Shown: positions 24,107-34,223, counted from the stretch's first letter. The stretch is DNA of 64,000 nucleotides from Polaromonas sp. (GCF_030689685.1 NZ_JAUYEY010000030.1:30428-94427), one strand, 5' to 3'. The notes: generated from the sequence alone by a model not told the origin. Translations and numbers: made by a program.

Positions 24107-24362
24107 ATGATGGCTAACAGGTAGCGCTACAAACTTAAGAAATCACTTGAATGCTATCAGTAAGGTCCTTGTACAACAAAGGATTTTTCGTTTTTGACTT
24201 ACTATCACCGTTGTCAAAAGTAGACGCTTTTCGCTGGTTTGCCAATTGGGTGCCAGAACAGCGATTGATCAATAAATGCAAAATGTGAACTACCTCACAT
24301 ACGCCGGGTCTTCCAGCACAGTCAATTTTTATAATGTTGGCGCGAACTTACGGTAAACCCTT
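24107..24362. other. Divergent intergenic region pilM / mrcA
   Basis: 256 bases of AT-rich sequence between two divergent operons. It holds the mrcA -10 described separately. On the minus strand a perfect TTGACA (24217-24212) is present, but no good -10 sits at the correct spacing, so the pilM promoter is unresolved. Confidence 0.5.
24330..24335 (+). promoter_or_regulatory. Candidate -10 box of the mrcA promoter
   Basis: Perfect TATAAT 28 bases before the mrcA ATG. The -35 region (around TCTTCC) is weak, so activator help or an alternative arrangement is possible. Confidence 0.4.
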
Positions 24363-26789
24363 ATGCCCCCACATTCCTCGCCCGCCGAATCCCGCACTGC
24401 TTCGGGTCCCAAGCTGCCATGGCTGCCTGCCGTGTTGAAAGTCGCAGCCTGGAGCCTGGGGGGGGTGCTGGCCGGGCTTGCGGCGGTCCTGATGGTCGTG
24501 GCGATTGCCCTGGCTGTGGCTTACCCGAACCTGCCGGACGTGTCCGATTTGCTCGACTACCGGCCCAAACTGCCTTTGCGGGTGTATTCGTCGGATGGCG
24601 TGTTGCTGGGCGAATTCGGCGAGGAGCGCCGCAACCTGACACCGATTGCCGACATCCCCAAGGTGATGAAGGACGCCGTGCTGGCCATCGAAGATGCGCG
24701 CTTCTTCTCGCACGGCGGTGTGGACTACATCGGCGTGATCCGTGCCGGTCTGGCCAACATGGGCCGCGCCAAAAGCCAGGGCGCCTCGACCATCACGATG
24801 CAAGTGGCGCGCAATGTCTACCTCTCCACGGAGAAGAGCTACACCCGCAAAATTTACGAGATACTGCTCACCTTCAAGCTGGAGCATCTGCTGAGCAAGG
24901 ACCAGATCCTCGAAATCTATATGAACCAGATTTTCCTGGGGCAACGCGCGTATGGTTTCGCGGCCGCCTCGGAGGCGTATTTCAGCAAACCGCTCAAGGA
25001 CGTCAGCATCGCCGAGGCGGCCATGCTCGCGGGGTTGCCCAAGGCACCGTCCGCCTACAACCCGGTCAGCAACCCGAAGCGCGCCAAGTCACGCCAGCTC
25101 TACATCATTGACCGCATGCAGGACAACGGCTTCATCACCCCGGCGCAGGCCGAAGTGGCCAAGGCCGAGCAGCTCAAGGTCAGATCCGGACCGGACGCCG
25201 CCCGGGTGCACGCCGAGTTTGTGGCAGAAACCGTTCGCCAACTGGTGTTCAGCCAGTACGGTGACGAAACCTATACCCGTGGCCTCAATGTCTACACCAC
25301 CCTGCGCGCCGCCGACCAGACGGCGGCCTACAAAGCATTGCGCAAAGGCATCATGGACTATGAGAGGCGGCAAATTTACCGCGGGCCCGAAAAGTTCATT
25401 GAGCTGTCCAAAGATCCCCAGGAAACCGAAGACGCCATTGACGATGCCCTGGCCGACAGCCCCGACAACGACGACGTGATGTCGGCCATTGTGCTGGAAG
25501 CCGGTCCGAAAAAAATCGTCGCGGTGCGCCAGAACAGCGAGACCATAGAAATCACCGGCGATGGCCTGAAACCCGCCCAGTCCGGCCTGGCCGACAAGGC
25601 CGCGCCGAATATCAAGATTCGGCGGGGGGCCCTGATCCGCGTCACCAAAACACCTAAAAATACCTGGGAGATCACGCAGTTGCCGGAAGTCGAAGGCGCA
25701 TTTGTTGCAATCGACCCGCGCAACGGCGCGGTTCGCGCGCTGGTCGGCGGCTTTGACTACGAAAAGAACAAGTTCAACCACGTTACCCAGGCCTGGCGCC
25801 AGCCCGGCTCCAGCTTCAAGCCCTTCATCTACTCGGCGGCGTTGGAAAAAGGCTTCACGCCGGCCACCGTGGTCAACGACGCGCCGCTGTTTTTTGACGC
25901 AGGCGTCACCGGCGGCCAGCCTTGGGAGCCGAAAAATTACGACGGCACCTTTGACGGTCCGATGAGCCTTCGGCGCGGCCTGGCCAAATCAAAAAACATG
26001 ATTTCCATCCGGGTGCTGCAGGCCGTCGGCGCGAAACACGCCCAGGAATGGATCACCCGTTTCGGTTTCGACGCAGAGAAACACCCGGCCTACCTGACCA
26101 TGGCGCTGGGTGCCGGCTCGGTGACACCGCTTCAGATGGCTATCGGTTATTCGGTCTTCGCCAACGGCGGCTACCGCGTCAACCCCTACCTGATCACCAA
26201 AATCACCGACCAGAAAGGGCGCACCGTCATCGAAACCCCGGCCCCCGGCCTGGATGAGTCGGTCCGCGGCATCGAAGCGCGCAATGCCTTCATCATGTCC
26301 AGCCTGTTGCAGGAAGTGGCGCGCACGGGCACCGCCGCCAAAGCCCAGGCCACGCTGAAACGGCCCGATCTGTACGGCAAGACCGGCACGACCAATGACT
26401 CGATCGACACCTGGTTTGTCGGCTACCAGCCGACGCTGACGGCCGCAGTCTGGATGGGCTACGACACGCCCAAAAAGCTGGGCGACCGGGAAACCGGCGG
26501 CGGACTGAGTCTGCCGGTCTGGATCAACTTCATGGAATATGCGCTCAAGGGCGTGCCGGTCACCGAATTCACGCCGCCCGAGGGGGTGGTCAACATCGGC
26601 GGTGAATGGTTTTACGACGAATACGCCAAAGGCTCAGGCGTCAGCAGCGTCGGTCTGGGCGACAAGCCTGCCCCCGGCGCGGGCGCGGACAACCCTGTTC
26701 AGGGCCAGCCGGTACCGCCCGGCGCTGCGATTCAGTCACCGCCCCCTAGCGATGAAAGAAAACGGATCCTGGATCTGTTTAAAAACTAA
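24363..26789 (+). CDS. mrcA: Penicillin-binding protein 1A
   Basis: An 808-residue bifunctional peptidoglycan synthase with a cytoplasmic N-terminus and one membrane anchor (about residues 32-54). The GT51 glycosyltransferase domain has catalytic Glu110 in AIEDARFFSHGGVDY, and GASTITMQVARN. The transpeptidase domain has the nucleophile Ser483 in SSFKPF, then SKN and KTGTTND. The tail is Pro/Gly-rich. The gene diverges from pilM, as ponA/mrcA does in many Proteobacteria, and ends directly against cyaY, which converges on it with no spacer. Confidence 0.96.
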   Translation: MPPHSSPAESRTASGPKLPWLPAVLKVAAWSLGGVLAGLAAVLMVVAIALAVAYPNLPDVSDLLDYRPKLPLRVYSSDGVLLGEFGEERRNLTPIADIPKVMKDAVLAIEDARFFSHGGVDYIGVIRAGLANMGRAKSQGASTITMQVARNVYLSTEKSYTRKIYEILLTFKLEHLLSKDQILEIYMNQIFLGQRAYGFAAASEAYFSKPLKDVSIAEAAMLAGLPKAPSAYNPVSNPKRAKSRQLYIIDRMQDNGFITPAQAEVAKAEQLKVRSGPDAARVHAEFVAETVRQLVFSQYGDETYTRGLNVYTTLRAADQTAAYKALRKGIMDYERRQIYRGPEKFIELSKDPQETEDAIDDALADSPDNDDVMSAIVLEAGPKKIVAVRQNSETIEITGDGLKPAQSGLADKAAPNIKIRRGALIRVTKTPKNTWEITQLPEVEGAFVAIDPRNGAVRALVGGFDYEKNKFNHVTQAWRQPGSSFKPFIYSAALEKGFTPATVVNDAPLFFDAGVTGGQPWEPKNYDGTFDGPMSLRRGLAKSKNMISIRVLQAVGAKHAQEWITRFGFDAEKHPAYLTMALGAGSVTPLQMAIGYSVFANGGYRVNPYLITKITDQKGRTVIETPAPGLDESVRGIEARNAFIMSSLLQEVARTGTAAKAQATLKRPDLYGKTGTTNDSIDTWFVGYQPTLTAAVWMGYDTPKKLGDRETGGGLSLPVWINFMEYALKGVPVTEFTPPEGVVNIGGEWFYDEYAKGSGVSSVGLGDKPAPGAGADNPVQGQPVPPGAAIQSPPPSDERKRILDLFKN

Positions 26790-27125
26790 TCAGGAAGGTG
26801 CGCTGAAAACCAGCGGCTGACGGGCCTGCTCGCTGGCGTAACGCGACAGCCCGGCAAACAGCTCACTGCCATCCTTGGTGTCGCGCCATTGGCCGTCAAC
26901 CAGCTTGTAATGAAAGCCGCCGGCGCGGGCGGCCAGCCAGATTTCCTGCAAGGGTTTTTGCAGGTTGATGATGATCTGGCTGCGATTGACAAAACTCAGC
27001 GTGATCATGCCGCCGGTGCGCTGGTTGTCCACATCCGCATCGGTCTCCTCGTTGATGCGGTCGCAGGCCATTTCAATGGCATTGAGCGCAGCCTCCGCAT
27101 GGTCCAGGTAATCCAGGTCCGTCAT
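26790..27125 (-). CDS. cyaY: Iron donor protein CyaY (frataxin)
   Basis: A 111-residue bacterial frataxin. The N-terminal helix is acidic (YLDHAEAALNAIEMACDRINEE), here described as residues 4-25 with many Asp/Glu for iron binding. The sheet motif GMITLSFVNRSQIIINLQKP follows, and WLAARAGGFHYK and WRDTKDGSELF are family hallmarks. It acts in iron delivery and control of Fe-S cluster assembly. It diverges from the small lipoprotein gene upstream with only 12 bases between the starts. Confidence 0.94.
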   Translation of the reverse strand: MTDLDYLDHAEAALNAIEMACDRINEETDADVDNQRTGGMITLSFVNRSQIIINLQKPLQEIWLAARAGGFHYKLVDGQWRDTKDGSELFAGLSRYASEQARQPLVFSAPS

Positions 27126-27137
27126 TACAATCCCATC

Positions 27138-27416
27138 ATGTTTGCAAGATCACACATTCGAGCTCAAATTCTAGGCCGTGGCAGCGTCGTCTTCGCGGGT
27201 CATGGCTTTTGCACGCTGGCGCTGGCGCTGGCCGCAACAGCCGGCCTGACGGCTTGCGGCCAGAAAGGCCCGCTGTTTTTCCCGCCGCCGCCGAAAGCGC
27301 TTCCCACGGCGGGCGTCACGCCGGTCACGCCGGCCAGCACCCTCGGCACACCGGTAGAGACACCCAACATCCCGCAGCCGCCACCCGCCGCTCCCCCCAC
27401 CTCGGCACCGCGATGA
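27138..27416 (+). CDS. lptM: Small lipoprotein, LptM (YifL) type
   Basis: A 92-residue lipoprotein: signal peptide with lipobox LTAC (Cys40), immediately followed by GQKGPLFFPP, the hallmark of the small YifL/LptM family, then a Pro/Thr-rich tail. In Escherichia LptM helps the LPS translocon LptD mature. The unusually long 39-residue leader suggests that a later start is possible, though no internal Met is available. It overlaps lysA by ATGA, the typical arrangement in Betaproteobacteria (cyaY, lipoprotein, lysA). Confidence 0.85.
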   Translation: MFARSHIRAQILGRGSVVFAGHGFCTLALALAATAGLTACGQKGPLFFPPPPKALPTAGVTPVTPASTLGTPVETPNIPQPPPAAPPTSAPR

Positions 27417-28720
27417 GCGCGCCGAACATGCCCGCTGCGTCCGTGACAGATTTGCCGGGTGCCCCCCAGCTAGCCTACCGGCAGGGCCAGTTGCACCTGG
27501 AAGAGACCAGCCTGCACGCGCTGGCCCAGGAACACGGCACGCCGCTGTTTGTGTACTCCAAAGCCGCCATGCTGGCGGCGCTGGCGGCCTACCAGCAGGG
27601 TTTTTCTGGGCGCGATGCGCAAATCTGCTACGCCATGAAAGCCAACTCCTCGCTGGGCGTGCTGCAGGTGTTTGCGCAGGCCGGTTGCGGTTTTGACATT
27701 GTTTCGGGTGGCGAGCTCGAACGCGTGCTGGCCGCCGGCGGCGATGTGCGCAAGGTCATTTTTTCTGGTGTTGGCAAAACACGCGCGGAAATGCAACAGG
27801 CCCTGTCGGCCGGCATCGGCTGCTTCAACGTCGAGAGCGAAGCTGAACTGGACGTGCTGTCGGAGGTGGCGCTGGCCATGGGCCAGGTGGCGCCAGTCAG
27901 CATTCGTGTCAACCCCAATGTCGACCCGAAAACCCATCCTTACATCTCCACTGGCCTCAAGGACAACAAGTTCGGTGTGGCGCATGAGGATGCACTGCGG
28001 ATTTACCGGCACGCGGCGTCGCTCCAGGGGTTGCGGGTGGTCGGCATCGACTGCCACATCGGCTCGCAAATCACCGAGACCACGCCTTACCTGGATGCCA
28101 TGGACCGGGTGCTGGACCTGGTCGACAGCATAGAAGCCGCGGGCATCACGATTGAACACATCGACTTTGGTGGCGGTCTGGGTATCAATTACAACCAGGA
28201 CACACCACCGGCCGCAGACGCCCTCTGGCAGGAGCTGCTGGCCAAACTGGATGCACGCGGGCATGGCGGCAAAAAGCTCATGGTCGAGCCGGGTCGCTCG
28301 CTGGTGGGCAATGCCGGCGTCTGCCTGACCGAGGTGCTTTACCTCAAGCCCGGTGAACAGAAGAATTTTTGCGTGATCGATGCCGCGATGAACGACCTGC
28401 CGCGTCCCGCCATGTACCAAGCCTTCCACGCCATCGTGCCGGTCGTGCCTTCATCAAGCACACCAGAAGCCACCTACGACGTGGTGGGCCCGGTGTGCGA
28501 AAGCGGCGACTGGATAGGCCGCGACCGCGCGCTGGCGGTACAGGCCGGTGACTGCCTGGCGGTGTTGTCGGCGGGCGCTTATTGCATGAGCATGGCCAGC
28601 AACTACAACACGCGCGGGCGGGCCGCCGAGCTGCTGGTCGACGGCACAAAGGCCCATGTGATTCGCCGCCGGGAGACCGCCGCCGACCAGATGCGGCACG
28701 AGCAGCTGGTTTCCGGCTGA
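27413..28720 (+). CDS. lysA: Diaminopimelate decarboxylase
   Basis: A 435-residue PLP enzyme making L-lysine from meso-diaminopimelate. The PLP lysine is in ICYAMKANSS. Further motifs are HIGSQIT, EHIDFGGGLGI, VEPGRSLVGNAG and the C-terminal GPVCESGDWIGRDR with the catalytic cysteine. The frame is open further upstream, but the ATG at 27413 overlaps the lipoprotein stop and gives the normal length. Confidence 0.96.
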   Translation: MSAPNMPAASVTDLPGAPQLAYRQGQLHLEETSLHALAQEHGTPLFVYSKAAMLAALAAYQQGFSGRDAQICYAMKANSSLGVLQVFAQAGCGFDIVSGGELERVLAAGGDVRKVIFSGVGKTRAEMQQALSAGIGCFNVESEAELDVLSEVALAMGQVAPVSIRVNPNVDPKTHPYISTGLKDNKFGVAHEDALRIYRHAASLQGLRVVGIDCHIGSQITETTPYLDAMDRVLDLVDSIEAAGITIEHIDFGGGLGINYNQDTPPAADALWQELLAKLDARGHGGKKLMVEPGRSLVGNAGVCLTEVLYLKPGEQKNFCVIDAAMNDLPRPAMYQAFHAIVPVVPSSSTPEATYDVVGPVCESGDWIGRDRALAVQAGDCLAVLSAGAYCMSMASNYNTRGRAAELLVDGTKAHVIRRRETAADQMRHEQLVSG

Positions 28721-28748
28721 CTGACGCCTGGCCCGGCGATCCAGGCTT

Positions 28749-28805
28749 GCATCACTATTATTTTGATAGCTGACCAGGGACGACGGGCATGGGCTGGAGG
28801 CGTTT
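28749..28805 (+). repeat. 55-bp dispersed palindromic repeat, copy E (degenerate)
   Basis: CACTATTATTTTGATAGCTG, a decayed hairpin, then GGGCATGGGCTGGAGGC and a T-run. The order of blocks is that of the other copies. It overlaps the end of msrQ, so the last ~16 codons of msrQ are derived from or shared with the repeat. Confidence 0.5.
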
Positions 28806-29408
28806 TTTCTTCATATGTTGCCGGGCACGCCAGCCCATCAGCACCGCAAGAATGACCGCATACACCGCAACTTCCGCAAAGTCGTTCTTGCCCGAACGCA
28901 TCCAGAAAAAGTGCAGCAGGCCCAGCCCGGCGATCAGGTAAACCAGCTTGTGCAGCGTCTGCCAGCGTCTGGCGCCCATCTTTTTGATCGCGGCATTGAA
29001 GGACGTGGCGGCCAGCGGCGTCAGCAGCAGGAAGGCTGAAAAACCCACCAGGATGAAGGGACGCTTGATGATGTCCTTGATGATCTCGGGTACGTCGAAG
29101 CCCATGTCAAACCAGCTGTAACTCAGCAAGTGAATCACCCCATAAAAGTAAGTGAACAGACCCAGCATGCGCCGAAAACGCGCCAGCGCCAGCGTGCCGC
29201 TGACCATTCGCAGAGGGGTGACCGCCAGCACGATGCATAAAAAGCGGAGCGTCCAATCACCGGTCGCGCGGATCAGGTGCTCGGCCGGATTCGCACCCAG
29301 GTTGTTGGTGAAGGCGCCGTAAAACAGCCAGGCAAAAGGCAGCAGCGCCAGCACAAACACCAGGGGCTTGGCCGCCGGGTGCATCAACGCCGCATTGGCA
29401 GCCCTCAT
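28758..29408 (-). CDS. msrQ: Heme-binding membrane subunit MsrQ
   Basis: A 216-residue inner-membrane b-type cytochrome of the ferric-reductase-like fold, with about six hydrophobic segments and conserved histidines in the helices (YGVIHLLSYSW, LHKLVYLIAGLGLLHFFW). It passes quinol-derived electrons to the periplasmic MsrP. The ATG overlaps the msrP stop by one base (TGATG). The C-terminus KKKRLQPMPVVPGQLSK coincides with a dispersed repeat and is probably not conserved. Confidence 0.92.
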   Translation of the reverse strand: MRAANAALMHPAAKPLVFVLALLPFAWLFYGAFTNNLGANPAEHLIRATGDWTLRFLCIVLAVTPLRMVSGTLALARFRRMLGLFTYFYGVIHLLSYSWFDMGFDVPEIIKDIIKRPFILVGFSAFLLLTPLAATSFNAAIKKMGARRWQTLHKLVYLIAGLGLLHFFWMRSGKNDFAEVAVYAVILAVLMGWRARQHMKKKRLQPMPVVPGQLSK

Positions 29409-30406
29409 CAGAAATTCTTCTTGAGATCCATGCCGGCGTAGAGCTGGCCGACCTGCGCCTCATAGCCGTTGAACATCAAGGTTTTTCGCTTTTTCGCAAA
29501 CAGGCCGTCTTCGCCAATGCGGCGCTCGGTCGCCTGGCTCCAGCGCGGATGGTCCACGCCCGGATTGACATTGGAATAAAACCCGTATTCGTTGGCGGCG
29601 GCCTTGTTCCACGCGGTGCGCGGCTCCTTGTCGGTGAAGCGAATCTTGACAATGCTTTTGCCGCTTTTAAAACCGTATTTCCAGGGCACCACCAGGCGCA
29701 CTGGCGCGCCGCTCTGGTTGGGCAGCACCTCGCCGTACATACCGAAGGTCAGCAGCGTCAGCGGGTTCATCGTTTCGTCCATGCGCAGTGCCTCCACATA
29801 AGGCCAGTCAAGCACGCGCGAGCCGACAAAAGGCATGGTCTTGGGATCAGCCTGGGTGATGAACTCGACGTATTTGGCGTTGCCCAGTGGCTCGACCTTC
29901 TTGATCAGCTCGGCCAGGGAATAACCAACCCATGGAATGACCATCGACCAGCCCTCGACGCAGCGCAGCCGATAAATGCGCTCTTCCTGGGCGTTGAGCT
30001 TGATCAGGTCTTCGATGGCCCAGGTTTTAGGCTGCTTGACCAGGCCTTCGATGGCCACCGTCCACGGCTTGGTGACGAGCATGTGGGCGTTTTTGGCAGG
30101 ATCCGCTTTGTCGGTGCCAAACTCGTAGAAATTGTTGTAGCTCGTCACGTCTTTGTAATCGGTGACTTTTTCCATGGTCACCGCGCCGGCGACGGCGGAC
30201 TTGGCGCCGGGCAAGGCGGCCAGTTTTCCGGGCTTGGCCACGGCCTGTGCCAGCGCCTCGCGACCCGCCCAGCCGGCCATCGCCGCACCGGCTGCGCCGC
30301 TGGCCATCAGTTTGATCAAATCACGCCGCTGCTGGTAGACGCCTTGAGACGTGATCTCGCTGGAAACCGGATGGATGAAGCCGCTACGGAGGGTTTTGAT
30401 GAGCAT
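29408..30406 (-). CDS. msrP: Periplasmic methionine sulfoxide reductase catalytic subunit MsrP
   Basis: A 332-residue molybdopterin enzyme that repairs oxidised methionine in periplasmic proteins. The Tat signal contains [16 protein letters not shown] (the RR motif near residues 27-28) and cleaves around ALAQA. The oxidoreductase Mo-binding domain has the Mo-ligand cysteine in [17 protein letters not shown]. The substrate-side motifs [14 protein letters not shown] and [13 protein letters not shown] follow. It is transcribed ahead of msrQ. Confidence 0.95.
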   Translation of the reverse strand: MLIKTLRSGFIHPVSSEITSQGVYQQRRDLIKLMASGAAGAAMAGWAGREALAQAVAKPGKLAALPGAKSAVAGAVTMEKVTDYKDVTSYNNFYEFGTDKADPAKNAHMLVTKPWTVAIEGLVKQPKTWAIEDLIKLNAQEERIYRLRCVEGWSMVIPWVGYSLAELIKKVEPLGNAKYVEFITQADPKTMPFVGSRVLDWPYVEALRMDETMNPLTLLTFGMYGEVLPNQSGAPVRLVVPWKYGFKSGKSIVKIRFTDKEPRTAWNKAAANEYGFYSNVNPGVDHPRWSQATERRIGEDGLFAKKRKTLMFNGYEAQVGQLYAGMDLKKNF

Positions 30407-30487
30407 GTTTGTGTCCTTGTGGGCTGGGGCGGCAATTGAGGGTTAGTCTTGATACGCAGCCACTTCTTACAAGGATTCAAACGCTGC

Positions 30488-31840
30488 CTACAACGTTCCG
30501 TAACTGTGCAAGCCCGACAGAAACATGTTCACGCCCAAAAAGGCAAACGTGGTGACGGCCAGCCCCACCAGCGCCCACCAGGCCGCCACGGTACCGCGCA
30601 GGCCTTTCATCAGCCGCATGTGCAGCCATGCGGCGTAGTTGAGCCAGACAATCAGGGCCCAGGTCTCCTTCGGGTCCCAGCTCCAGTAGCCGCCCCAGGC
30701 TTCGGCCGCCCACAGCGCGCCCAGCACCGTGGCGATGGTAAAAAACGCAAAGCCGACGGCAATCGACTTGTACATGACATCGTCAAGAACTTCAAAACTA
30801 GGCAGCCTGGCCGCAATGCGCTTGCGCCCCAGCAAAATAACAGCGGCAATCAACCCCGACACCAGTAAGTAGCCCTCCCAGAAATTGCTGCCACCCGCAC
30901 TGGCGGGCGTTGCGCGGAAAACGATCGGCACCAAACCCAACACCACACCGAGCAGCCACAGCGGCGTAAGCCTGTACCAGCGGGTCTCAAGAGCCTGCTG
31001 CTTGATCAAATAGGCCAGCGACACCATGGCCGCCAGTGAGAACATGCCATAGCCCACAAAGTTGGCCGGTACGTGCACCTTCATCCACCAGCTTTTCAAG
31101 GCCGGAACCAGCGGCTGGATTTCATGCGCCCCGCGAACCACGGTGTACCACAGCAAGAAACCCACCGCCGCACTGACCACCAGCATCACAAACGCACCCA
31201 TGGCACGGGTCTTGTAGTGCGCTTCGAAGTAGAGATAAAACGCCGCTGTCATCCAGCTGAACAGCACAAACACTTCGTACAGGTTGCTGACCGGAATGTG
31301 GCCGACATCGGTTCCAATCAGGTAACTTTCGTACCAGCGCACCATGGTGCCCACCAGCGCCATGCCGACAGCCACCCACGCAATTTTGGAGCCCAGGGAT
31401 TCCAGGGTGTCGCTCTGCCCTTTGCCGAACATGCCGAGCCAGTAAAAACCCGTGCTCATAAAAAACAGCACGCTCATCCACAAGATCGCCGACTGGCTGG
31501 ACAGGAAATACTTGAGCCAGAACACCTGTTCGGCCCGCGCCAGGTCACCCTGGTAAGACACAATGCCGAGCAGGGAAAAACCCGCCACCAGCAGCACCAG
31601 CGCGCGCAGTGGCCGCCAGAACCAGGCCATCGCAATCACAGCAGGAATGGCGCCCAGCAAGATGCCTTTTTCATAAACGTCCATGAAAGCGCCGTAGCGC
31701 GTAAACGCATACACGCCGCCGACCAGCGTCAATGCCGCAAAAATCCAGTCCAGCAGATTGCGCTTTGCAAAATAGCCTTCCTGGAGGCTGATGGTCGCCG
31801 CATCCGCAGTGCGCGAGCTCAGGGTGGTGGTGGTGTTCAT
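30488..31840 (-). CDS. ccsB: Cytochrome c biogenesis protein CcsB (ResC-like)
   Basis: A 450-residue polytopic membrane protein of system II cytochrome c maturation. The heme-handling WWD-type motif reads WGGYWSWDPKETWALIVW near the C-terminus, and flanking histidines lie in KVHVPANFVGYG and YAAWLHMR. With ResB it exports heme and attaches it to CXXCH apoproteins in the periplasm. The start overlaps the resB stop (ATGA). Confidence 0.93.
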   Translation of the reverse strand: MNTTTTLSSRTADAATISLQEGYFAKRNLLDWIFAALTLVGGVYAFTRYGAFMDVYEKGILLGAIPAVIAMAWFWRPLRALVLLVAGFSLLGIVSYQGDLARAEQVFWLKYFLSSQSAILWMSVLFFMSTGFYWLGMFGKGQSDTLESLGSKIAWVAVGMALVGTMVRWYESYLIGTDVGHIPVSNLYEVFVLFSWMTAAFYLYFEAHYKTRAMGAFVMLVVSAAVGFLLWYTVVRGAHEIQPLVPALKSWWMKVHVPANFVGYGMFSLAAMVSLAYLIKQQALETRWYRLTPLWLLGVVLGLVPIVFRATPASAGGSNFWEGYLLVSGLIAAVILLGRKRIAARLPSFEVLDDVMYKSIAVGFAFFTIATVLGALWAAEAWGGYWSWDPKETWALIVWLNYAAWLHMRLMKGLRGTVAAWWALVGLAVTTFAFLGVNMFLSGLHSYGTL

Positions 31841-34050
31841 CGTGGCCCCTGTAAAAATTTTGTTTTCAACATCTCGAACTCCCTGTCGCCATCCATGGTT
31901 TTTCGGTTGATCGACATGGCCATGGTAGCGAAGCTGCCCGCGCCTGATACTGGACCTTTTTGGGAGGCTGCGGCATGCGCCGGTCCGGCAGCAGGCGTCA
32001 ACCAGATCCAGAGACGGCGCTCACGCACATACAGCATCGCAAAAATACCCAGAATCAGCAAGGCACAACCCAGGTAAACAATGTTTTTTCCGGGCGTGCG
32101 CGCAACCTGAAACACGCTGGCCTGCAATTGCGTGAAGTCCTTCAGCGCAAACGCCACGGGCGCCGGGTAATGGTGCGCATCGCTGAGGGAAAGCACCGTC
32201 TGCGCCATATAGGCCTGCGTTCTGTCATCGCGCGGCAGCGGCTCGAGGCCGGCTTGCTCACGCGTGAGTTGGGCCAGCTCAAACAGCACGCCGTTGAGAA
32301 TGCGCACCAACACCTCGCCGGCGCGGTTGCGCTCGTCCTCAGGCACGTTGGCTTCCATGAAGTCGGACATCGCCTGTAGCCCGGCGAGCGGTGTGTCTTT
32401 GGTATTGCCACCTGCCGCCGGCTCGGGGCCGGCGAACAGCGCCAGCGCCCGCGACGCGGAAGCCGTCAGTTGCCCGGCCAAGTCGGGGCGGTCGGCAGCG
32501 ATGGCCTGGCGCACATAACGCTGAACCGCCCGCTCGCGCTGGGCCGGGTCGGCCAACGCCCGGCGCAGGCGCAGGAACCCGTCCATGCTGCCCTGCTCAT
32601 CGGCAGGGATGCGCAGGTACTGAAACGGCTCGGCCGGGGTCTCCCGCACTCCCAGCAAAAACAGCGTCGGGCTGGCCTCTGCAGCGTCCATCTTGACCGG
32701 CAGCATGTAGTTGTGAAACTCGCGTGCCTGACCGGCAGCGTCACGCAATTTGTAGGTCACGCTGGGGCCGACGTTGCGCAACTCCTTGTTCTCCCTGGTT
32801 TTGTTGGCGGCACCGAGGCGCGAATCAATAGCCTGAATAGCCTGGCGTAAATCGACCTTGCGCACATCCGCCCCCGAGGGCGCCCCCAGACTGCCCGAGC
32901 CGGCAAAATTTTCGACATTGATGACACGCAGCGCGGTGTACTCAAGTGTCATTTTTTCCGCGCCGTTGGTCAGGCTGCTGGAGCCGCCAATCGTGCCCTG
33001 AATATCAAAGACCTTGCTCGCAGGCGGTCCGCTGCTGGCCATCGGTACCGACTTGAGCGTGACGCTGGAGCCGCCATCGTCAAAGCTGGACTGGTAAATC
33101 TCTATGCCCCTGTGCCGGGCCGGGTGGTTGACTTCGACGCGCGCCGGAATTTTCTCGCCGGTTTGCTTGTCGTGAATCACGATCTCGCTGGCAAACAGCT
33201 TGGGCATGCCGGTCGAGTAGTACTCGACAATGAATTTTTTCAGTTCAACGGCAAAAGGCAGATCCTGCAACACCACGCCACCGGGCTGGTTCAAGATGGC
33301 GGTGCTGGACTGCGTGCCTTCGGCAACCAACAGGTTGGCCCGGAAGGTGGGGTTGCGCGCACTGAGGCGGTGCTGTGCAGGCACATCGGCAATCAGCCCG
33401 CCGCCTGTGTAGATGGAGATATTATTCCACCACATTTGCGCCCGCACCATCAGGTCGCCATCAAGCAAGCCTCCGACACATACCAGCACGATGGCGCTGT
33501 GCGCCGCGATGTAACCGAGCTTGTTGGCGGCGCCCACCTTGGCGGCCACCATCCAGCCTTCGCCCAGCGGCGTGCTTCTTTGCTGTAGCTTGACCTTCCA
33601 GCCGCCCTGCACCAGCGTTTGCCCGATGCGCCGGGCCGCCGCTTCAGGCAGATCGGCCAGTGCCCCGTCGGCGCGGTGGCCAAACGCCTTCAGGCTTTGT
33701 TCACGGATGTTTTCTTTGAGCTGATTCAGCTCGCTCAGGATTTTGGGCGCGCTTCGGCTGATACACAGGCTGACACTGATCACCAGGAAAGCCAGAATCA
33801 GTATGAACCACCAGGCGCTGTACACCGTGTTAAGGCTGACCGTGTCGAACACCTGGGCCCAGAACGGGCCAAACTGGTTGACGTAATTGCTGCTCGGCTC
33901 CTGCTGCTTGAGCACGGTGCCTATCACCGAGGCGATACAGATGATGGTAAGCAGCGAGATGGAAAACCGCATGGACGACAGCAGCTCGACGCTGGAGCGA
34001 AGGGCGTGGGAGCCGGACTTGAGCCGCAGGCCGTGGGTGGAAACTGTCAT
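31837..34050 (-). CDS. resB: Cytochrome c biogenesis protein ResB
   Basis: A 737-residue partner of CcsB. It has three N-terminal membrane helices (SMRFSISLLTIICIASVIGT and the following segments), a large periplasmic ResB domain and a final helix (NIVYLGCALLILGIFAMLYV). It is larger than Gram-positive ResB, as usual in Betaproteobacteria. It lies between cytochrome c4 and ccsB, so apocytochrome and maturation machinery are adjacent. Confidence 0.92.
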   Translation of the reverse strand: MTVSTHGLRLKSGSHALRSSVELLSSMRFSISLLTIICIASVIGTVLKQQEPSSNYVNQFGPFWAQVFDTVSLNTVYSAWWFILILAFLVISVSLCISRSAPKILSELNQLKENIREQSLKAFGHRADGALADLPEAAARRIGQTLVQGGWKVKLQQRSTPLGEGWMVAAKVGAANKLGYIAAHSAIVLVCVGGLLDGDLMVRAQMWWNNISIYTGGGLIADVPAQHRLSARNPTFRANLLVAEGTQSSTAILNQPGGVVLQDLPFAVELKKFIVEYYSTGMPKLFASEIVIHDKQTGEKIPARVEVNHPARHRGIEIYQSSFDDGGSSVTLKSVPMASSGPPASKVFDIQGTIGGSSSLTNGAEKMTLEYTALRVINVENFAGSGSLGAPSGADVRKVDLRQAIQAIDSRLGAANKTRENKELRNVGPSVTYKLRDAAGQAREFHNYMLPVKMDAAEASPTLFLLGVRETPAEPFQYLRIPADEQGSMDGFLRLRRALADPAQRERAVQRYVRQAIAADRPDLAGQLTASASRALALFAGPEPAAGGNTKDTPLAGLQAMSDFMEANVPEDERNRAGEVLVRILNGVLFELAQLTREQAGLEPLPRDDRTQAYMAQTVLSLSDAHHYPAPVAFALKDFTQLQASVFQVARTPGKNIVYLGCALLILGIFAMLYVRERRLWIWLTPAAGPAHAAASQKGPVSGAGSFATMAMSINRKTMDGDREFEMLKTKFLQGPR

Positions 34051-34178
34051 GCGAGTGGGGCAATGGGCAAGGTGGGCTGCAATGAGAAAGGCGGGCCTAC
34101 ATCAAGACCCGCCTCGGTATGGAGTGTTTATGTCGACCGAGGTTCAATACAAACCGCAAGAAAGCGCTGTATTTGCGC

Positions 34179-34223
34179 AAAAAAGCAGCCGGCCCTGCCT
34201 GTGCAGGGCGCTGGCCGGCGGCT
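34179..34223 (-). terminator. Terminator of the cytochrome c4 gene
   Basis: Directly after the stop codon, on the minus strand, a GC-rich stem (GCCGGCC pairing with GGCCGGC, inner CCCTGC with GCAGGG) is followed by TTTTTT. A second weaker hairpin (GGCGGG/CCCGCC, 34091-34113) precedes resB. Confidence 0.75.

Noticed and set aside
24189..24217. pilM promoter based on the perfect TTGACA at 24217-24212 (minus)
   Set aside because: The sequence at 16-18 bases spacing (AAAAAC, AAAACG, AAACGA) is not a plausible -10.
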